Below, in pieces: positions 24,965-34,263 of a stretch of DNA of 64,000 nt. The position numbers and the translations under genes are program-made. The first letter of the stretch is position 1, and each line of letters begins with the position of its first letter. Source of the DNA: Actinomycetota bacterium (lineage in GTDB: Bacteria > Actinomycetota > Acidimicrobiia > Acidimicrobiales > Ilumatobacteraceae); contig SXUP01000042.1 of NCBI GenBank assembly GCA_005790505.1, forward strand, positions 62,001 to 126,000, read 5' to 3'. The notes under the pieces were generated by a model that was given only the letters and a program-made list of their open reading frames with translations, was not told the DNA's origin and ran no database searches.

Positions 24965-25708
24965 ATGGATTTCTCGGGCAAGGTTGTACTCGTAACTGGC
25001 GGAACGACTGGTGTCGGTCGTGGCATCGCGCAGTGCTTCGAGGCTGCGGGGGCCACGATTATCGTGTGCGCGCGCAATGCCGTTGATGATCTACCCGCGG
25101 GCTGGTCCTTCGTATCAGTTGATCTGCGCGATGGTGATGCGGCTTGGAAGATGATTGATGATGTTGTTGGGAAGCATGGTTCTATTGATGTTTTAATCAA
25201 TAACGCGGGTGGTTCTCCGCCTGCTGAGACAACTTCTTCATCACCACGCTTTACAGAACGCATCGTTGCTTTAAATTTGTTGTCAAGTATTTACACCGCG
25301 CAACGGGCGAATCATCACATGCAACAAGGCAATGGTGGCTCGATCGTCAATATTGGAAGTGTTGTTGCGTTGCGCCCAGCTCCAACAGTTGCCGCCTATG
25401 GTGCGGCAAAGGCTGGACTGCTCAACTTCACGACAACAGCGGGTCAAGAGTGGGCACCAAAAGTGCGTGTGAACTGTGTAACTGCTGGGGCGGTGCGCAC
25501 AGAAAATGCAGAAATGCACTACGGAGACGCTGACGGAATTGCCCGTGTAGAAGCCACGATTCCGATGCAACGAATGGCACTACCTGCTGACATCGGCAGT
25601 GCGTGTGTGTTCTTATCCAGTTCAAATGCCACCTACATAACTGGGGCAAACATTGTGCTGCATGGTGGTGGTGACAGGCCACCATTTCTTGACGCCGCCA
25701 AGAAGTAA
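24965..25708 (+). CDS. SDR-family oxidoreductase
   Basis: Short-chain dehydrogenase of 247 residues: TGGTTGVGRGIA near residue 10, NNAGG near residue 78, catalytic IGSVVAL and YGAAK, C-terminus LHGGGDRPPFL. ATG 24965 is preceded by GGAGGTGAT at 8 bases; the ATG at 24950 lies before this site and is unlikely. Divergent from echA20 across site A, and 17 bases upstream of the BaiB-like ligase gene, so it probably belongs to the same regulon. Likely a hydroxyacyl-CoA or hydroxysteroid dehydrogenase. Confidence 0.83.
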   Translation: MDFSGKVVLVTGGTTGVGRGIAQCFEAAGATIIVCARNAVDDLPAGWSFVSVDLRDGDAAWKMIDDVVGKHGSIDVLINNAGGSPPAETTSSSPRFTERIVALNLLSSIYTAQRANHHMQQGNGGSIVNIGSVVALRPAPTVAAYGAAKAGLLNFTTTAGQEWAPKVRVNCVTAGAVRTENAEMHYGDADGIARVEATIPMQRMALPADIGSACVFLSSSNATYITGANIVLHGGGDRPPFLDAAKK

Positions 25709-25725
25709 AACACTAGGATTTCAAG

Positions 25726-27180
25726 ATGGCAATCGTTTCTCTTGGTCGTGCGCTCACAAATGTCGCTAGAGCCGATCCTGATCGTGCTGCGGTCACTTGC
25801 GATGGCATCACCACTACGCGCGCTGAACTTGAGGCACTAAGCAATCAGATAGCAAGAGCTTTTAGTTCTCTCGGCGTCAAGCAAGGTGATTTCGTTACGA
25901 TTGGGTTGCCTAACTCTGCCAAGTTTTATGCAGTGACATTTGCATTATGGAAATTAGGCGCGGTGCCACAGCCTGTGTCACCGCGTTTACCCATAAGAGA
26001 GCGACAGGGGATCGTCGAACTAGCGAACTCGCCAATAGTCGTAGGAGCTGATTTTGACGCCCATCCAGGACGTGTGTGCTTGTCGATGGACTGGATGCCA
26101 GATAGTTCGTTGTCAACCGAACCCCTTGACGACTGCATTGCACCTGCATGGAAAGCCCCAACATCTGGTGGAAGCACAGGGCGCCCAAAACTAATTGTGG
26201 CAAGCGATCCAGGAGTACTTGATGACGAGGCAGACCCAGGGCAAGGTGTGCAACGCAATGGCACGATGATGGTTCCTGGTCCGCTCTATCACAATGCGCC
26301 GTTTGCATATTCAAGTCGCGCCATAGCGAATGGCAATCACATTGTGACGATGGCAAAGTTCGATGCCGAGCAGACTCTTGCAGGCGTGCAAGAACATCAG
26401 TGCGACTGGATGCTTTTGGTTCCAACGATGATGCTGCGAATGTGGAGACTCAGTGATCGCGAGCGCTACAACGTGTCATCTCTCCGAGTTGTCTGGCATA
26501 TGGCTGCGCCGTGCCCGCCATGGCTAAAAGAGTCTTTTATCAACTGGCTTGGTGGCGAAAAATTGTTTGAGTTGTACGCCGGAACAGAAGCACAAGCAGT
26601 AACAGTTATTCGTGGCGATGAGTGGCTGTCACGTCGTGGTTCGGTCGGTAGGTGCATCATGGGCGAAATGAAAGTATTGGATGAAAACAATAATCTTTTA
26701 CCATTTGGAGAAATTGGTGAAATTTACATGCGTGCGCCCGCAGGGAGGCAGACCTATCGATATGTAGGTGCTCAAGCCAAGATAACGACGGATGGCTGGG
26801 AGTCACTTGGCGATATGGGTTGGATGGACGCTGATGGTTATGTGTACCTATCAGATCGTCTCACCGACATGATTTTGGCAGGTGGTGCAAATATTTATCC
26901 TGCTGAAATTGAGGCCGCGATTGACGAGTATCCATCGGTGCGCTCGTCGGCAGCGATTGGATTGCCAGACGAAGATTTGGGAGCTTGCGTACACGCCATC
27001 GTGCAACTAACCCCCGACACGGAGATTGACATGGATCATTTTCGTGCATTCCTCGGAGAACGCCTTGTCCGTTACAAGGTGCCAAGAACTTTTGAGTTCG
27101 TAGATGAACCCTTGCGTGATGATGCCGGAAAAGTTCGGCGTAGTCAGTTGCGCGCCGATCGTGTATCAGCCGAATCTTGA
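25726..27180 (+). CDS. BaiB-like acyl/bile-acid CoA ligase
   Basis: AMP-forming CoA ligase of 484 residues. The P-loop is TSGGSTGRPK; further blocks are VPGPLYHNAPF, LVPTMMLRMW, YAGTEAQ, LGDMGWMDADGYVYLSDR and GGANIYPAEIE. The pattern, especially GTEAQAVTVIRGDEW, resembles BaiB-type bile-acid CoA ligases rather than FadD3, whose homologue is not seen in the window. It could activate the HIP-type propanoate or a C5/C8 steroid side chain. The C-terminal catalytic Lys region is GKVRRSQL. Follows the SDR by 17 bases. Confidence 0.82.
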   Translation: MAIVSLGRALTNVARADPDRAAVTCDGITTTRAELEALSNQIARAFSSLGVKQGDFVTIGLPNSAKFYAVTFALWKLGAVPQPVSPRLPIRERQGIVELANSPIVVGADFDAHPGRVCLSMDWMPDSSLSTEPLDDCIAPAWKAPTSGGSTGRPKLIVASDPGVLDDEADPGQGVQRNGTMMVPGPLYHNAPFAYSSRAIANGNHIVTMAKFDAEQTLAGVQEHQCDWMLLVPTMMLRMWRLSDRERYNVSSLRVVWHMAAPCPPWLKESFINWLGGEKLFELYAGTEAQAVTVIRGDEWLSRRGSVGRCIMGEMKVLDENNNLLPFGEIGEIYMRAPAGRQTYRYVGAQAKITTDGWESLGDMGWMDADGYVYLSDRLTDMILAGGANIYPAEIEAAIDEYPSVRSSAAIGLPDEDLGACVHAIVQLTPDTEIDMDHFRAFLGERLVRYKVPRTFEFVDEPLRDDAGKVRRSQLRADRVSAES

Positions 27181-27199
27181 AAAACTATAGGGAGTTGTG

Positions 27200-28045
27200 A
27201 TGATGAAGGTGCAAGAAATCTGGTTGTATCCGGTGAAATCGATGATGGGGCAGACCGTCCAGAATTGCATACTCACCGAAACGGGCATTTCTGGCGATCG
27301 CATCTGGGCAGCACGCGATCAAGAGCGCGGCGGGATACGTGGTGCCAAAAAAATTGGTGGATTGATGGGCTTGGCTGCGCGCCATCTTGATCAGGCAACA
27401 GGTCTTGTTGAGATCACTTTGCCGGATGGCTCTATCGTGCGAACTGATGAGCAAAGTGTTCATCAAGTTGTGAGCACGGCAATTGAACATCCAGTTGTCT
27501 TAGAAAAATTAAGGGCTGCCCAAGACCTGGAGCACTTTCGCCGTGGAGCGCCAGACAGCACTGATGTGATGCAGGAGTTGCGTGCGGTATTTGGACGCAC
27601 TGAAGACGAGCCACTGCCAGATTTTTCGATTTTTCCGCCAAGTATCATGGAATTTGAATCTCCACCAGGTTCGTACTACGACGTCTGGCCATTGATGGTG
27701 ATGACGACGTCTGCCTTGCGCTCGCTAGCGATGTCTGTTCCAAGTTCCAACATGGATGTCAGGCGGTTTCGGCCCAGTCTGGTGATTGACTCGGGTGAAC
27801 TTGATGGTCATCCAGAATTTTCATGGAAAGGCAGACGTGCTCAAATCGGAACTGCCCAAATTGAGTTTCTTTCTGCCTGCCCGCGATGCGTCATGGTGAC
27901 CCGCGCCGTTACTCCTCAAATTCCTGTTGACCGAGAAGTACTGCGACACATCGTTCGCGATCTGGATCAAAATGTGGGTATCTATGCTCGCATCACCACG
28001 CCAGGATCATTTAATGTCGGCGACGAAATGTCGTTTATCCCCTGA
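27200..28045 (+). CDS. MOSC-domain protein
   Basis: 281 residues with an N-terminal MOSC beta-barrel (VQEIWLYPVKSMMGQ, ISGDRIWAARDQ) and a C-terminal MOSC domain whose conserved Cys lies in LSACPRCVMVTRA. MOSC proteins carry molybdenum cofactor sulfur or act as Mo-dependent reductases (mARC, YcbX). In-frame starts are GTG 27197, ATG 27200 and ATG 27203; GGAG at 27191 fits either ATG. It is immediately downstream of the CoA ligase and convergent with ipdF with no gap. Its role in a steroid cluster is unclear. Confidence 0.85.
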   Translation: MMKVQEIWLYPVKSMMGQTVQNCILTETGISGDRIWAARDQERGGIRGAKKIGGLMGLAARHLDQATGLVEITLPDGSIVRTDEQSVHQVVSTAIEHPVVLEKLRAAQDLEHFRRGAPDSTDVMQELRAVFGRTEDEPLPDFSIFPPSIMEFESPPGSYYDVWPLMVMTTSALRSLAMSVPSSNMDVRRFRPSLVIDSGELDGHPEFSWKGRRAQIGTAQIEFLSACPRCVMVTRAVTPQIPVDREVLRHIVRDLDQNVGIYARITTPGSFNVGDEMSFIP

Positions 28046-28807
28046 TTAGGCGTGTTGACTGCTGACTGAAACAACTTCGCCAGTCATGTAACTGGAGTAA
28101 TCGCTCGCCAAAAAGACAATGACATTGGCGATTTCCCATGGTTCTGCTGGTCGTCCGAATGCTTCGCGTTGAGACAACTCATCAAGCAACTTGTCACTCG
28201 TAACTTTTGCCAAGAAGGCATGCATTGCAATTGATGGGGCAACAGCATTAACTCGTACCCCATGGGCGGCGGCTTCCATTGCGGTCGCGCGGGTCAGTGC
28301 CATGACGCCGGCTTTTGCCGCGGCGTAGTGAGCCTGTTCTGCTTGTGCGCGCCATCCCAGAACTGACGCATTGTTAACGATGACTCCAGAGCCACGGGGA
28401 TACATGTGATTGAGTGCCGCTCTGGTCATGCGAAAAGTTCCAGTGAGTGTGACATCCAGGACAACTGACCATTGCTCGTCAGTCATCTCGTGCACTTGAG
28501 CGCTCCCACCAAGACCTGCGTTGTTCACCAATATGTCGATGCCACCAAGGTGACCTGCTGCGTCGCGCACGAGTCGCTGCACATCGTCTTCATTGGTTAC
28601 ATCGCAAGCAATTGCGTGTACCCCAAGTTCCGCAGCAGTTTGGGCGAGTCGACGTTCGTGTTTGTCGCTAATTACAACACGAGCACCTTCTTCTACGCAC
28701 TTGCGTGCGGTAGCTGCTCCGATACCAGTGCCAGCAGCAGCCGTGATCAGTACTCCTTTACCCGCAAGTAATCCGTGTCCCGGCACGTAGGTTGGTGGTG
28801 TTGTCAT
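28046..28807 (-). CDS. ipdF: IpdF-type hydroxyacyl-CoA dehydrogenase (SDR)
   Basis: Short-chain dehydrogenase of 253 residues with the diagnostic cofactor loop ITAAAGTGIGAATAR and other segments matching IpdF (Rv3559c): VVISDKHERRL, NNAGLGG, NNASVLGWRAQAEQ, HYAAAKAGVMALTR, AFGRPAEPWE, FLASDYSSYMTGEV and SVSSQH. IpdF oxidises the 5-hydroxy group of a HIP-CoA intermediate. The ATG overlaps the fadE30 stop by 4 bases. The fadE30-ipdF adjacency is the same as Rv3560c-Rv3559c. Confidence 0.93.
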   Translation of the reverse strand: MTTPPTYVPGHGLLAGKGVLITAAAGTGIGAATARKCVEEGARVVISDKHERRLAQTAAELGVHAIACDVTNEDDVQRLVRDAAGHLGGIDILVNNAGLGGSAQVHEMTDEQWSVVLDVTLTGTFRMTRAALNHMYPRGSGVIVNNASVLGWRAQAEQAHYAAAKAGVMALTRATAMEAAAHGVRVNAVAPSIAMHAFLAKVTSDKLLDELSQREAFGRPAEPWEIANVIVFLASDYSSYMTGEVVSVSSQHA

Positions 28808-29973
28808 GTTGGCTCCTTTGGCAGACCAAGAACACGTTCACCCAAAATATTACGTTGGATTTCGTTCGACCCACCGTAGATGGTGTCAGACCTCGTGAAC
28901 AGAAATAGTTTTTGCTCAAGTGAGTACTGGTGGTCGGGCATAATTGTGCTGTGCGCCCCGATGACGTCCATTGCGAGTTCGCCAAGATCACGGTGCCATG
29001 TTCCCCAGAATAATTTGGAGATGCTTGCTTCTGGGCCCGGTACTCCTCCCGACATCGAACGAAGCGCATTCCACTTCATGAGTTGCATCCCGATGAAGGA
29101 TTGCACGACTCGTTGACGCACAACAGCGTCGTTGAGTGCACCATTTGCGCGAGCAACATCAATTAGATTGTTGAGCTCTCGCTCAAAACCAACTTGTTGG
29201 GCAAGCGTGCTAATGCCACGCTCAAGAGCAAGCAGACCCATCGCTACAGACCAACCACTGCCAACTTCGCCCACCACCATATCCAGTTCGGTACGTGCGT
29301 CAGAAAAAAATGTCTCATTGAATTCGCCGCCGCCAGTCATCTGTACGATGGGGCGAACTTCAATACCCGACTGATTCATTGGCACAAGCATGAAGGTCAA
29401 TCCTTGATGTCGCTTTGATCCCTCTTCAGTCCGCACAACTGCAAAGCACCAGTCGCTGACATGGGCGAGTGATGTCCAGACTTTTTGACCATTGATAACC
29501 CACTCATCACCCACTCGGTGCGCCTTGGTTTGCACGTTCGCCAGATCACTTCCAGCGTTTGGCTCGCTATAGCCCTGACACCAGCGCTCATTGCCGTCAA
29601 GAATGCCCGGCAAAAAACGTGCGCATTGAGCAGGTGTTCCGTATTCAATCAGGGATGGTCCAAGCAAGTGTTCTCCCATGTGATTAACACGAGCAGGGGC
29701 TTGGGCAAGAGTGTATTCCTGGGCCCAGATCATTTGTTTGCTGACAGATGCTCCGCGTCCGCCGTGCTCGGTTGGCCAACCCAGGCCGATCCAACCAGCG
29801 TGACCAAGTGTTTTTTCCCAGGCGACACGAATATCAAAACCAATGTCCTCATCGCCAGGACCACCGCGTCCTTTTAGATCAGCAAACTCTCCAACGACAT
29901 TTTCTTTAAGCCAAGCGCGTACGAAATGCCTGAACTCTTCGTCATCGTCGGGAAGCACAGCCACAAATGCCAT
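28804..29973 (-). CDS. fadE30: Acyl-CoA dehydrogenase FadE30
   Basis: 389-residue FAD-dependent acyl-CoA dehydrogenase acting on a HIP-CoA derivative. It closely matches Rv3560c: LKGRGGPGDE, WIGLGWPTEHGGRG, WCQGYSEPNAGSDLA, WVINGQKVWTSLAH, VPMNQSGIEVRPIVQMTG, AEF-equivalent GEFNETFF, LAMDVIGAHS and FTRSDTIYGGSNEIQRNI. ATG 29973 starts 7 bases after the upstream SDR stop; the frame to 30015 would overlap that gene. Followed by ipdF. Confidence 0.92.
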   Translation of the reverse strand: MAFVAVLPDDDEEFRHFVRAWLKENVVGEFADLKGRGGPGDEDIGFDIRVAWEKTLGHAGWIGLGWPTEHGGRGASVSKQMIWAQEYTLAQAPARVNHMGEHLLGPSLIEYGTPAQCARFLPGILDGNERWCQGYSEPNAGSDLANVQTKAHRVGDEWVINGQKVWTSLAHVSDWCFAVVRTEEGSKRHQGLTFMLVPMNQSGIEVRPIVQMTGGGEFNETFFSDARTELDMVVGEVGSGWSVAMGLLALERGISTLAQQVGFERELNNLIDVARANGALNDAVVRQRVVQSFIGMQLMKWNALRSMSGGVPGPEASISKLFWGTWHRDLGELAMDVIGAHSTIMPDHQYSLEQKLFLFTRSDTIYGGSNEIQRNILGERVLGLPKEPT

Positions 29974-29980
29974 AAATTTT

Positions 29981-30892
29981 TTACGCGTTTGGCTTATCTT
30001 TGGCTGCCGCCGCAAGGCGTTGGTCCTCGACGGTTTTCAGGAATGGCAATTCCTCAAAACCAACGACGCTGGCGAGACTGTCTTCAATTTCTTCAGGCGT
30101 CCAACGACCCTCTTTGAACATCGCACGCTGTTCGCGGGGTTGGCTCCACACCGCAATCTTTCCCCCTACCACCGTGTAGACCTGCCCCGTGATGTGTTTC
30201 GCTTTATCACTAAGCAAAAACACCACCATTGGTGAAACATCTTCTGGATCACCAATTTCTTTTAGGGTTGTAGGGACATTCGCCGACATGCGAGTGCGGG
30301 CAACAGGCGCAATTACATTAGAGCGCACTCCATAGCGATTCAGCCCGACTGCTGCTGAATAGTTGAGAGAAACTATGCCACCTTTTGCGGCCGCATAGTT
30401 TGGTTGTGATACCGAGCCGAGTGCCCACACGCCTGATGTGAAACCAATCAGGGATCCACCTCCTTCTTGCTTGCGCATCACTGCCGAAGCGGTTCGGTAC
30501 ATCGTGAATGTTCCTTTGAGATGCACGCGCACAACATCGTCCCACTCGCTTTCTTCCATGTTGAAAAGCATTCGTTCACGCAAAATTCCAGCCACACAAA
30601 CAACGCCATCAATGCGACCACCTGTGTCGAGTGCTGCTTTTACAACCGCTTCAGCACCAGCCATTGTGCTGATATCACTCGCCACAGCCACAGCGCGACC
30701 ACCAAGAGCAATTATTTCGTCAACAACCGATTGAGCAATTTCGCTGCTGGGCTCCGATCCATCCATTGATACACCAAAGTCAGCAACTATGACGATGGCA
30801 CCAGCCTTGGCGCAATCCAGCGCCACGCAACGACCAATTCCACGACCACCACCCGTTACCGCGACAACTTTGTCTTGTAGGTATCCTGACAC
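29981..30892 (-). CDS. SDR, 17-beta-HSD4/MFE-2 type (Rv3548c-like)
   Basis: 303 residues, longer than a plain SDR. N-terminal Rossmann motif TGGGRGIGR, the loop VADFGVSMDG and spacing to ALGGRAVAV follow the multifunctional-enzyme-2 pattern; catalytic FTSGVWA and YAAAK; then a C-terminal tail with GGKIAVWSQP and RWTPEEIEDSL, as in Rv3548c. Such enzymes oxidise 3-hydroxyacyl-CoA. It heads the leftward SDR-fadE30-ipdF unit; site B lies 89 bases upstream of its start. Confidence 0.83.
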   Translation of the reverse strand: MSGYLQDKVVAVTGGGRGIGRCVALDCAKAGAIVIVADFGVSMDGSEPSSEIAQSVVDEIIALGGRAVAVASDISTMAGAEAVVKAALDTGGRIDGVVCVAGILRERMLFNMEESEWDDVVRVHLKGTFTMYRTASAVMRKQEGGGSLIGFTSGVWALGSVSQPNYAAAKGGIVSLNYSAAVGLNRYGVRSNVIAPVARTRMSANVPTTLKEIGDPEDVSPMVVFLLSDKAKHITGQVYTVVGGKIAVWSQPREQRAMFKEGRWTPEEIEDSLASVVGFEELPFLKTVEDQRLAAAAKDKPNA

Positions 30893-30980
30893 GATAACCC
30901 CTTTTGTTTTGAAGGCGAATAAGACTCAACACCCCTCCGCTAACCCGCTATCTTCTGCGCAAAGACAAGCAAAATATGGT

Positions 30981-30999
30981 TTCTGATGAGGCGTCAGAA
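30981..30999. promoter_or_regulatory. Palindromic operator candidate, site B
   Basis: TTCTGATGAGGCGTCAGAA is the second copy of the site A motif: 16 of 19 positions are identical and the outer GT/AC bases extend the inverted repeat to 23 bp. It lies in the 191-base divergent region between the MFE-2-type SDR (start 30892) and the FadE29-like gene (start 31084). The rest of this region holds only the candidate promoter listed below and AT-rich sequence. Confidence 0.65.
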
Positions 31000-31045
31000 A
31001 CTAAAGTACCATAATATTGTTGAGATTCAACAGGTCAATGTCGGG

Positions 31046-31074
31046 TTCGCAAAACTCGTCAATATTCGTATTAT
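31046..31074 (+). promoter_or_regulatory. Candidate promoter of FadE29-like gene
   Basis: TTCGCA, 17 bases, then TATTAT. Transcription would start about 31081, three bases before the ATG, again giving a practically leaderless message; no Shine-Dalgarno precedes this ATG. Confidence 0.4.
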
Positions 31075-31083
31075 GGGGTTCAC

Positions 31084-32268
31084 ATGTATCTCGCAGAGAC
31101 ATCAGAGCAACAAGCAATGCGCAAAGAGTTGCGCGAATATTTCGCGGCGATGCTCACGCCAGAACTAAAAGCCGCCGTGTCCGAAACAGGGGCGAGTCCC
31201 GAACCCTTTCGTGAAGCGATTCGCCAGATGGGCAAAGACGGTTGGCTTGGTCTTGGTTGGCCAAAGGAGTTTGGCGGGCAAGGTCGCCCTGCCACGGATC
31301 AGTTCTTATTGTTTGACGAAGTACAACGTGCTCGCGCGCCGTTCCCGTTTGTCACAGTCAATACAGTAGGGCCAGCCATAATGGCTTACGGTCGCGAGGA
31401 TCAAAAGGCTCAGTTTTTACCGGGGATACTTGCTGGAGAAATCAACTTTGCAATCGGTTATACCGAACCAGAAGCAGGTACTGACCTAGCTAGTCTGCGC
31501 ACGTCGGCTGTGCTAGACGGCGACGAATGGGTAATTAACGGAAACAAAGTTTATACCTCGGGGGCAAATCAGGCTGACTATATTTGGCTGGCTTGTCGAA
31601 CGGATTCCGAAGCCCCCAAGCATAAAGGAATCAGCATTATCATTGTTCCAACATCATCGCCTGGATTTTCATGGACTCCAATTGTGACGGTCGGAGACGT
31701 AATGACGACCGCAACCTACTACAGCGAAGTTCGCGTGCCCAAAAATAATGTTGTGGGTGAAATAAATGGTGGATGGAAACTCATAACGGCGCAACTTAAT
31801 CATGAGCGCGTTGGTCTTGCTGCCTTATCTGGGCTAACCGCGCGACTTGTTGAGGACGTTACCGATTGGGCAAAGGTAACAAAGTCGGGTGGGGCAAATA
31901 ACGAAATGATGATCGACTTACCATGGGTTCAAATAGATATTGCCAAGTCGCATGCTTTGCTAGATGCGACTCGTTTGATGACATGGAAACTTGTAAAGGC
32001 GGTGAGTGACAATACGCTCGGTCCTGCTGAAGCCTCTGTCGTCAAGGTTTTTGGAACTGAAAAAGCTGTCGAGGTTTATCGTATCTTGCAGGGAATTTTG
32101 GGGCCTACTGCCCATCTCAAGGAAGGCTCTAAGGGATCAATGTTGCACGGAGAAGTCGAGCGCGCTGCTCGTGCCGCACAGATTAATACCTTTGGTGGTG
32201 GAGTAAATGAGGTTGGTCGCCAATTAGTCGCAAGTGCTGGACTTGGATTGGTGTTGTCGGCGCGATAA
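31084..32268 (+). CDS. Acyl-CoA dehydrogenase, FadE29/ChsE2-like
   Basis: 394-residue acyl-CoA dehydrogenase. Segments MGKDGWLGLGWPKEFGGQG, FAIGYTEPEAGTDLASLRT, VYTSGANQADYIWLACRTD, HKGISIIIVPT and the ending TFGGGVNEVGRQL resemble FadE29 (ChsE2), one subunit of the alpha2-beta2 ChsE1-ChsE2 enzyme for the C3 steroid side chain. Such dehydrogenases need a partner subunit; none is adjacent. It could instead be the counterpart of another HIP-cluster FadE (FadE31-33). Convergent with the thiolase, 5 bases between stops. Confidence 0.82.
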   Translation: MYLAETSEQQAMRKELREYFAAMLTPELKAAVSETGASPEPFREAIRQMGKDGWLGLGWPKEFGGQGRPATDQFLLFDEVQRARAPFPFVTVNTVGPAIMAYGREDQKAQFLPGILAGEINFAIGYTEPEAGTDLASLRTSAVLDGDEWVINGNKVYTSGANQADYIWLACRTDSEAPKHKGISIIIVPTSSPGFSWTPIVTVGDVMTTATYYSEVRVPKNNVVGEINGGWKLITAQLNHERVGLAALSGLTARLVEDVTDWAKVTKSGGANNEMMIDLPWVQIDIAKSHALLDATRLMTWKLVKAVSDNTLGPAEASVVKVFGTEKAVEVYRILQGILGPTAHLKEGSKGSMLHGEVERAARAAQINTFGGGVNEVGRQLVASAGLGLVLSAR

Positions 32269-32273
32269 TTGGC

Positions 32274-33488
<1,215 letters not shown>

Positions 33489-33494
33489 TCAATT

Positions 33495-33523
33495 CTGACA
33501 AGATTACATTTTTACTGTATTCT
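33495..33523 (+). promoter_or_regulatory. Candidate promoter of export operon
   Basis: CTGACA, 17 bases, TATTCT, about 50 bases before the lipoprotein ATG. The area is clearly AT-richer than the surrounding genes. This lies in the divergent space between fadA6 and the lipoprotein gene. Confidence 0.35.
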
Positions 33524-33573
33524 TATAATTTGACTTACGCTATCAAGATGTTGTGGTCGTATCATGGAGAACT

Positions 33574-34263
33574 ATGAGTGGTCCGCATCGCAGTGCGCTG
33601 AAGGGCAAGCACAGTATGTCTTTTGTAGGGCTTGGGGGTGCCTTGGCTCTCTCTTTACTGGGTTGCGCCGAATCTGGGGCGTCGCAAGCAAAGTTTGTAC
33701 TGCGTGGTGCCGACGAAGTTCAGGTGATGTCCGCAGCCCAAGTGGCAGCACTTCGTCAACCAATTGTCGATCCTGCTGACGCATCGAAGCCAAATGAAGC
33801 AGGGGAGACCAGCAGCGAAACAGTTCCGCTCAATGCTGATAATCGTGCCCCCGAAGTAAAACTTTTCGCGGCCTATCAAAAATTCAATGCCTGCCTAAAA
33901 GCGGACGGTTTCAAGATTGAAGGTAATCTTCAAGATCCCAAAAATCCTGCGTTTCAAAACAAGGAGTATGTGGCCTCGTTAACGAAGTGTGCAGCACGCA
34001 CAGATATTCTAAACGTGGTGCGCGCTACACAAGAAGCGACATCAAAGCTGACGCCGGAAGAAGTAAAGGGCAGAAATGAAATCTTCAAAGCGCTTTCTGA
34101 ATGTCTGAAACAGCGTGGCTGGACGGTTGAACTGTCGGTGAACAGCATCGGACTTCTGCAGCCCCAGCAGTTTCGTGCGGCAGATGGAACTCTCAATGAG
34201 CGAGATCTAGACCAGTGCTTGACGGAAACTGGCGTGAATACAAGTGACCCAGGGGGGCCATAG
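33574..34263 (+). CDS. Secreted lipoprotein with duplicated Cys-pair domain
   Basis: 229 residues with a basic N-terminus, hydrophobic core and lipobox LLGC, so anchored outside the cytoplasmic membrane. Two related units follow: YQKFNACLKADGF..TKCAARTD and FKALSECLKQRGW..LDQCLTETG, each with a pair of cysteines that could form disulfides. Similar short Cys-pair helical lipoproteins accompany MacB-type exporters in actinobacteria. ATG 33574 has GGAG 4 bases upstream. Its TAG shares one base with the GTG of the adaptor gene, so it is coupled to the exporter. Precise function unknown. Confidence 0.75.
   Translation: MSGPHRSALKGKHSMSFVGLGGALALSLLGCAESGASQAKFVLRGADEVQVMSAAQVAALRQPIVDPADASKPNEAGETSSETVPLNADNRAPEVKLFAAYQKFNACLKADGFKIEGNLQDPKNPAFQNKEYVASLTKCAARTDILNVVRATQEATSKLTPEEVKGRNEIFKALSECLKQRGWTVELSVNSIGLLQPQQFRAADGTLNERDLDQCLTETGVNTSDPGGP

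Noticed and set aside
25726-27180. Assignment of the cluster CoA ligase as FadD3
   Set aside because: Sequence blocks resemble BaiB-type ligases rather than what I recall of FadD3, so only the general ligase call is made.
33493-33511. A third copy of the palindromic operator before fadA6 (TTCTGACAAG..)
   Set aside because: Only the left half-site matches; the right half (ATTACATTT) does not. It more likely belongs to the -35 of the plus-strand promoter.
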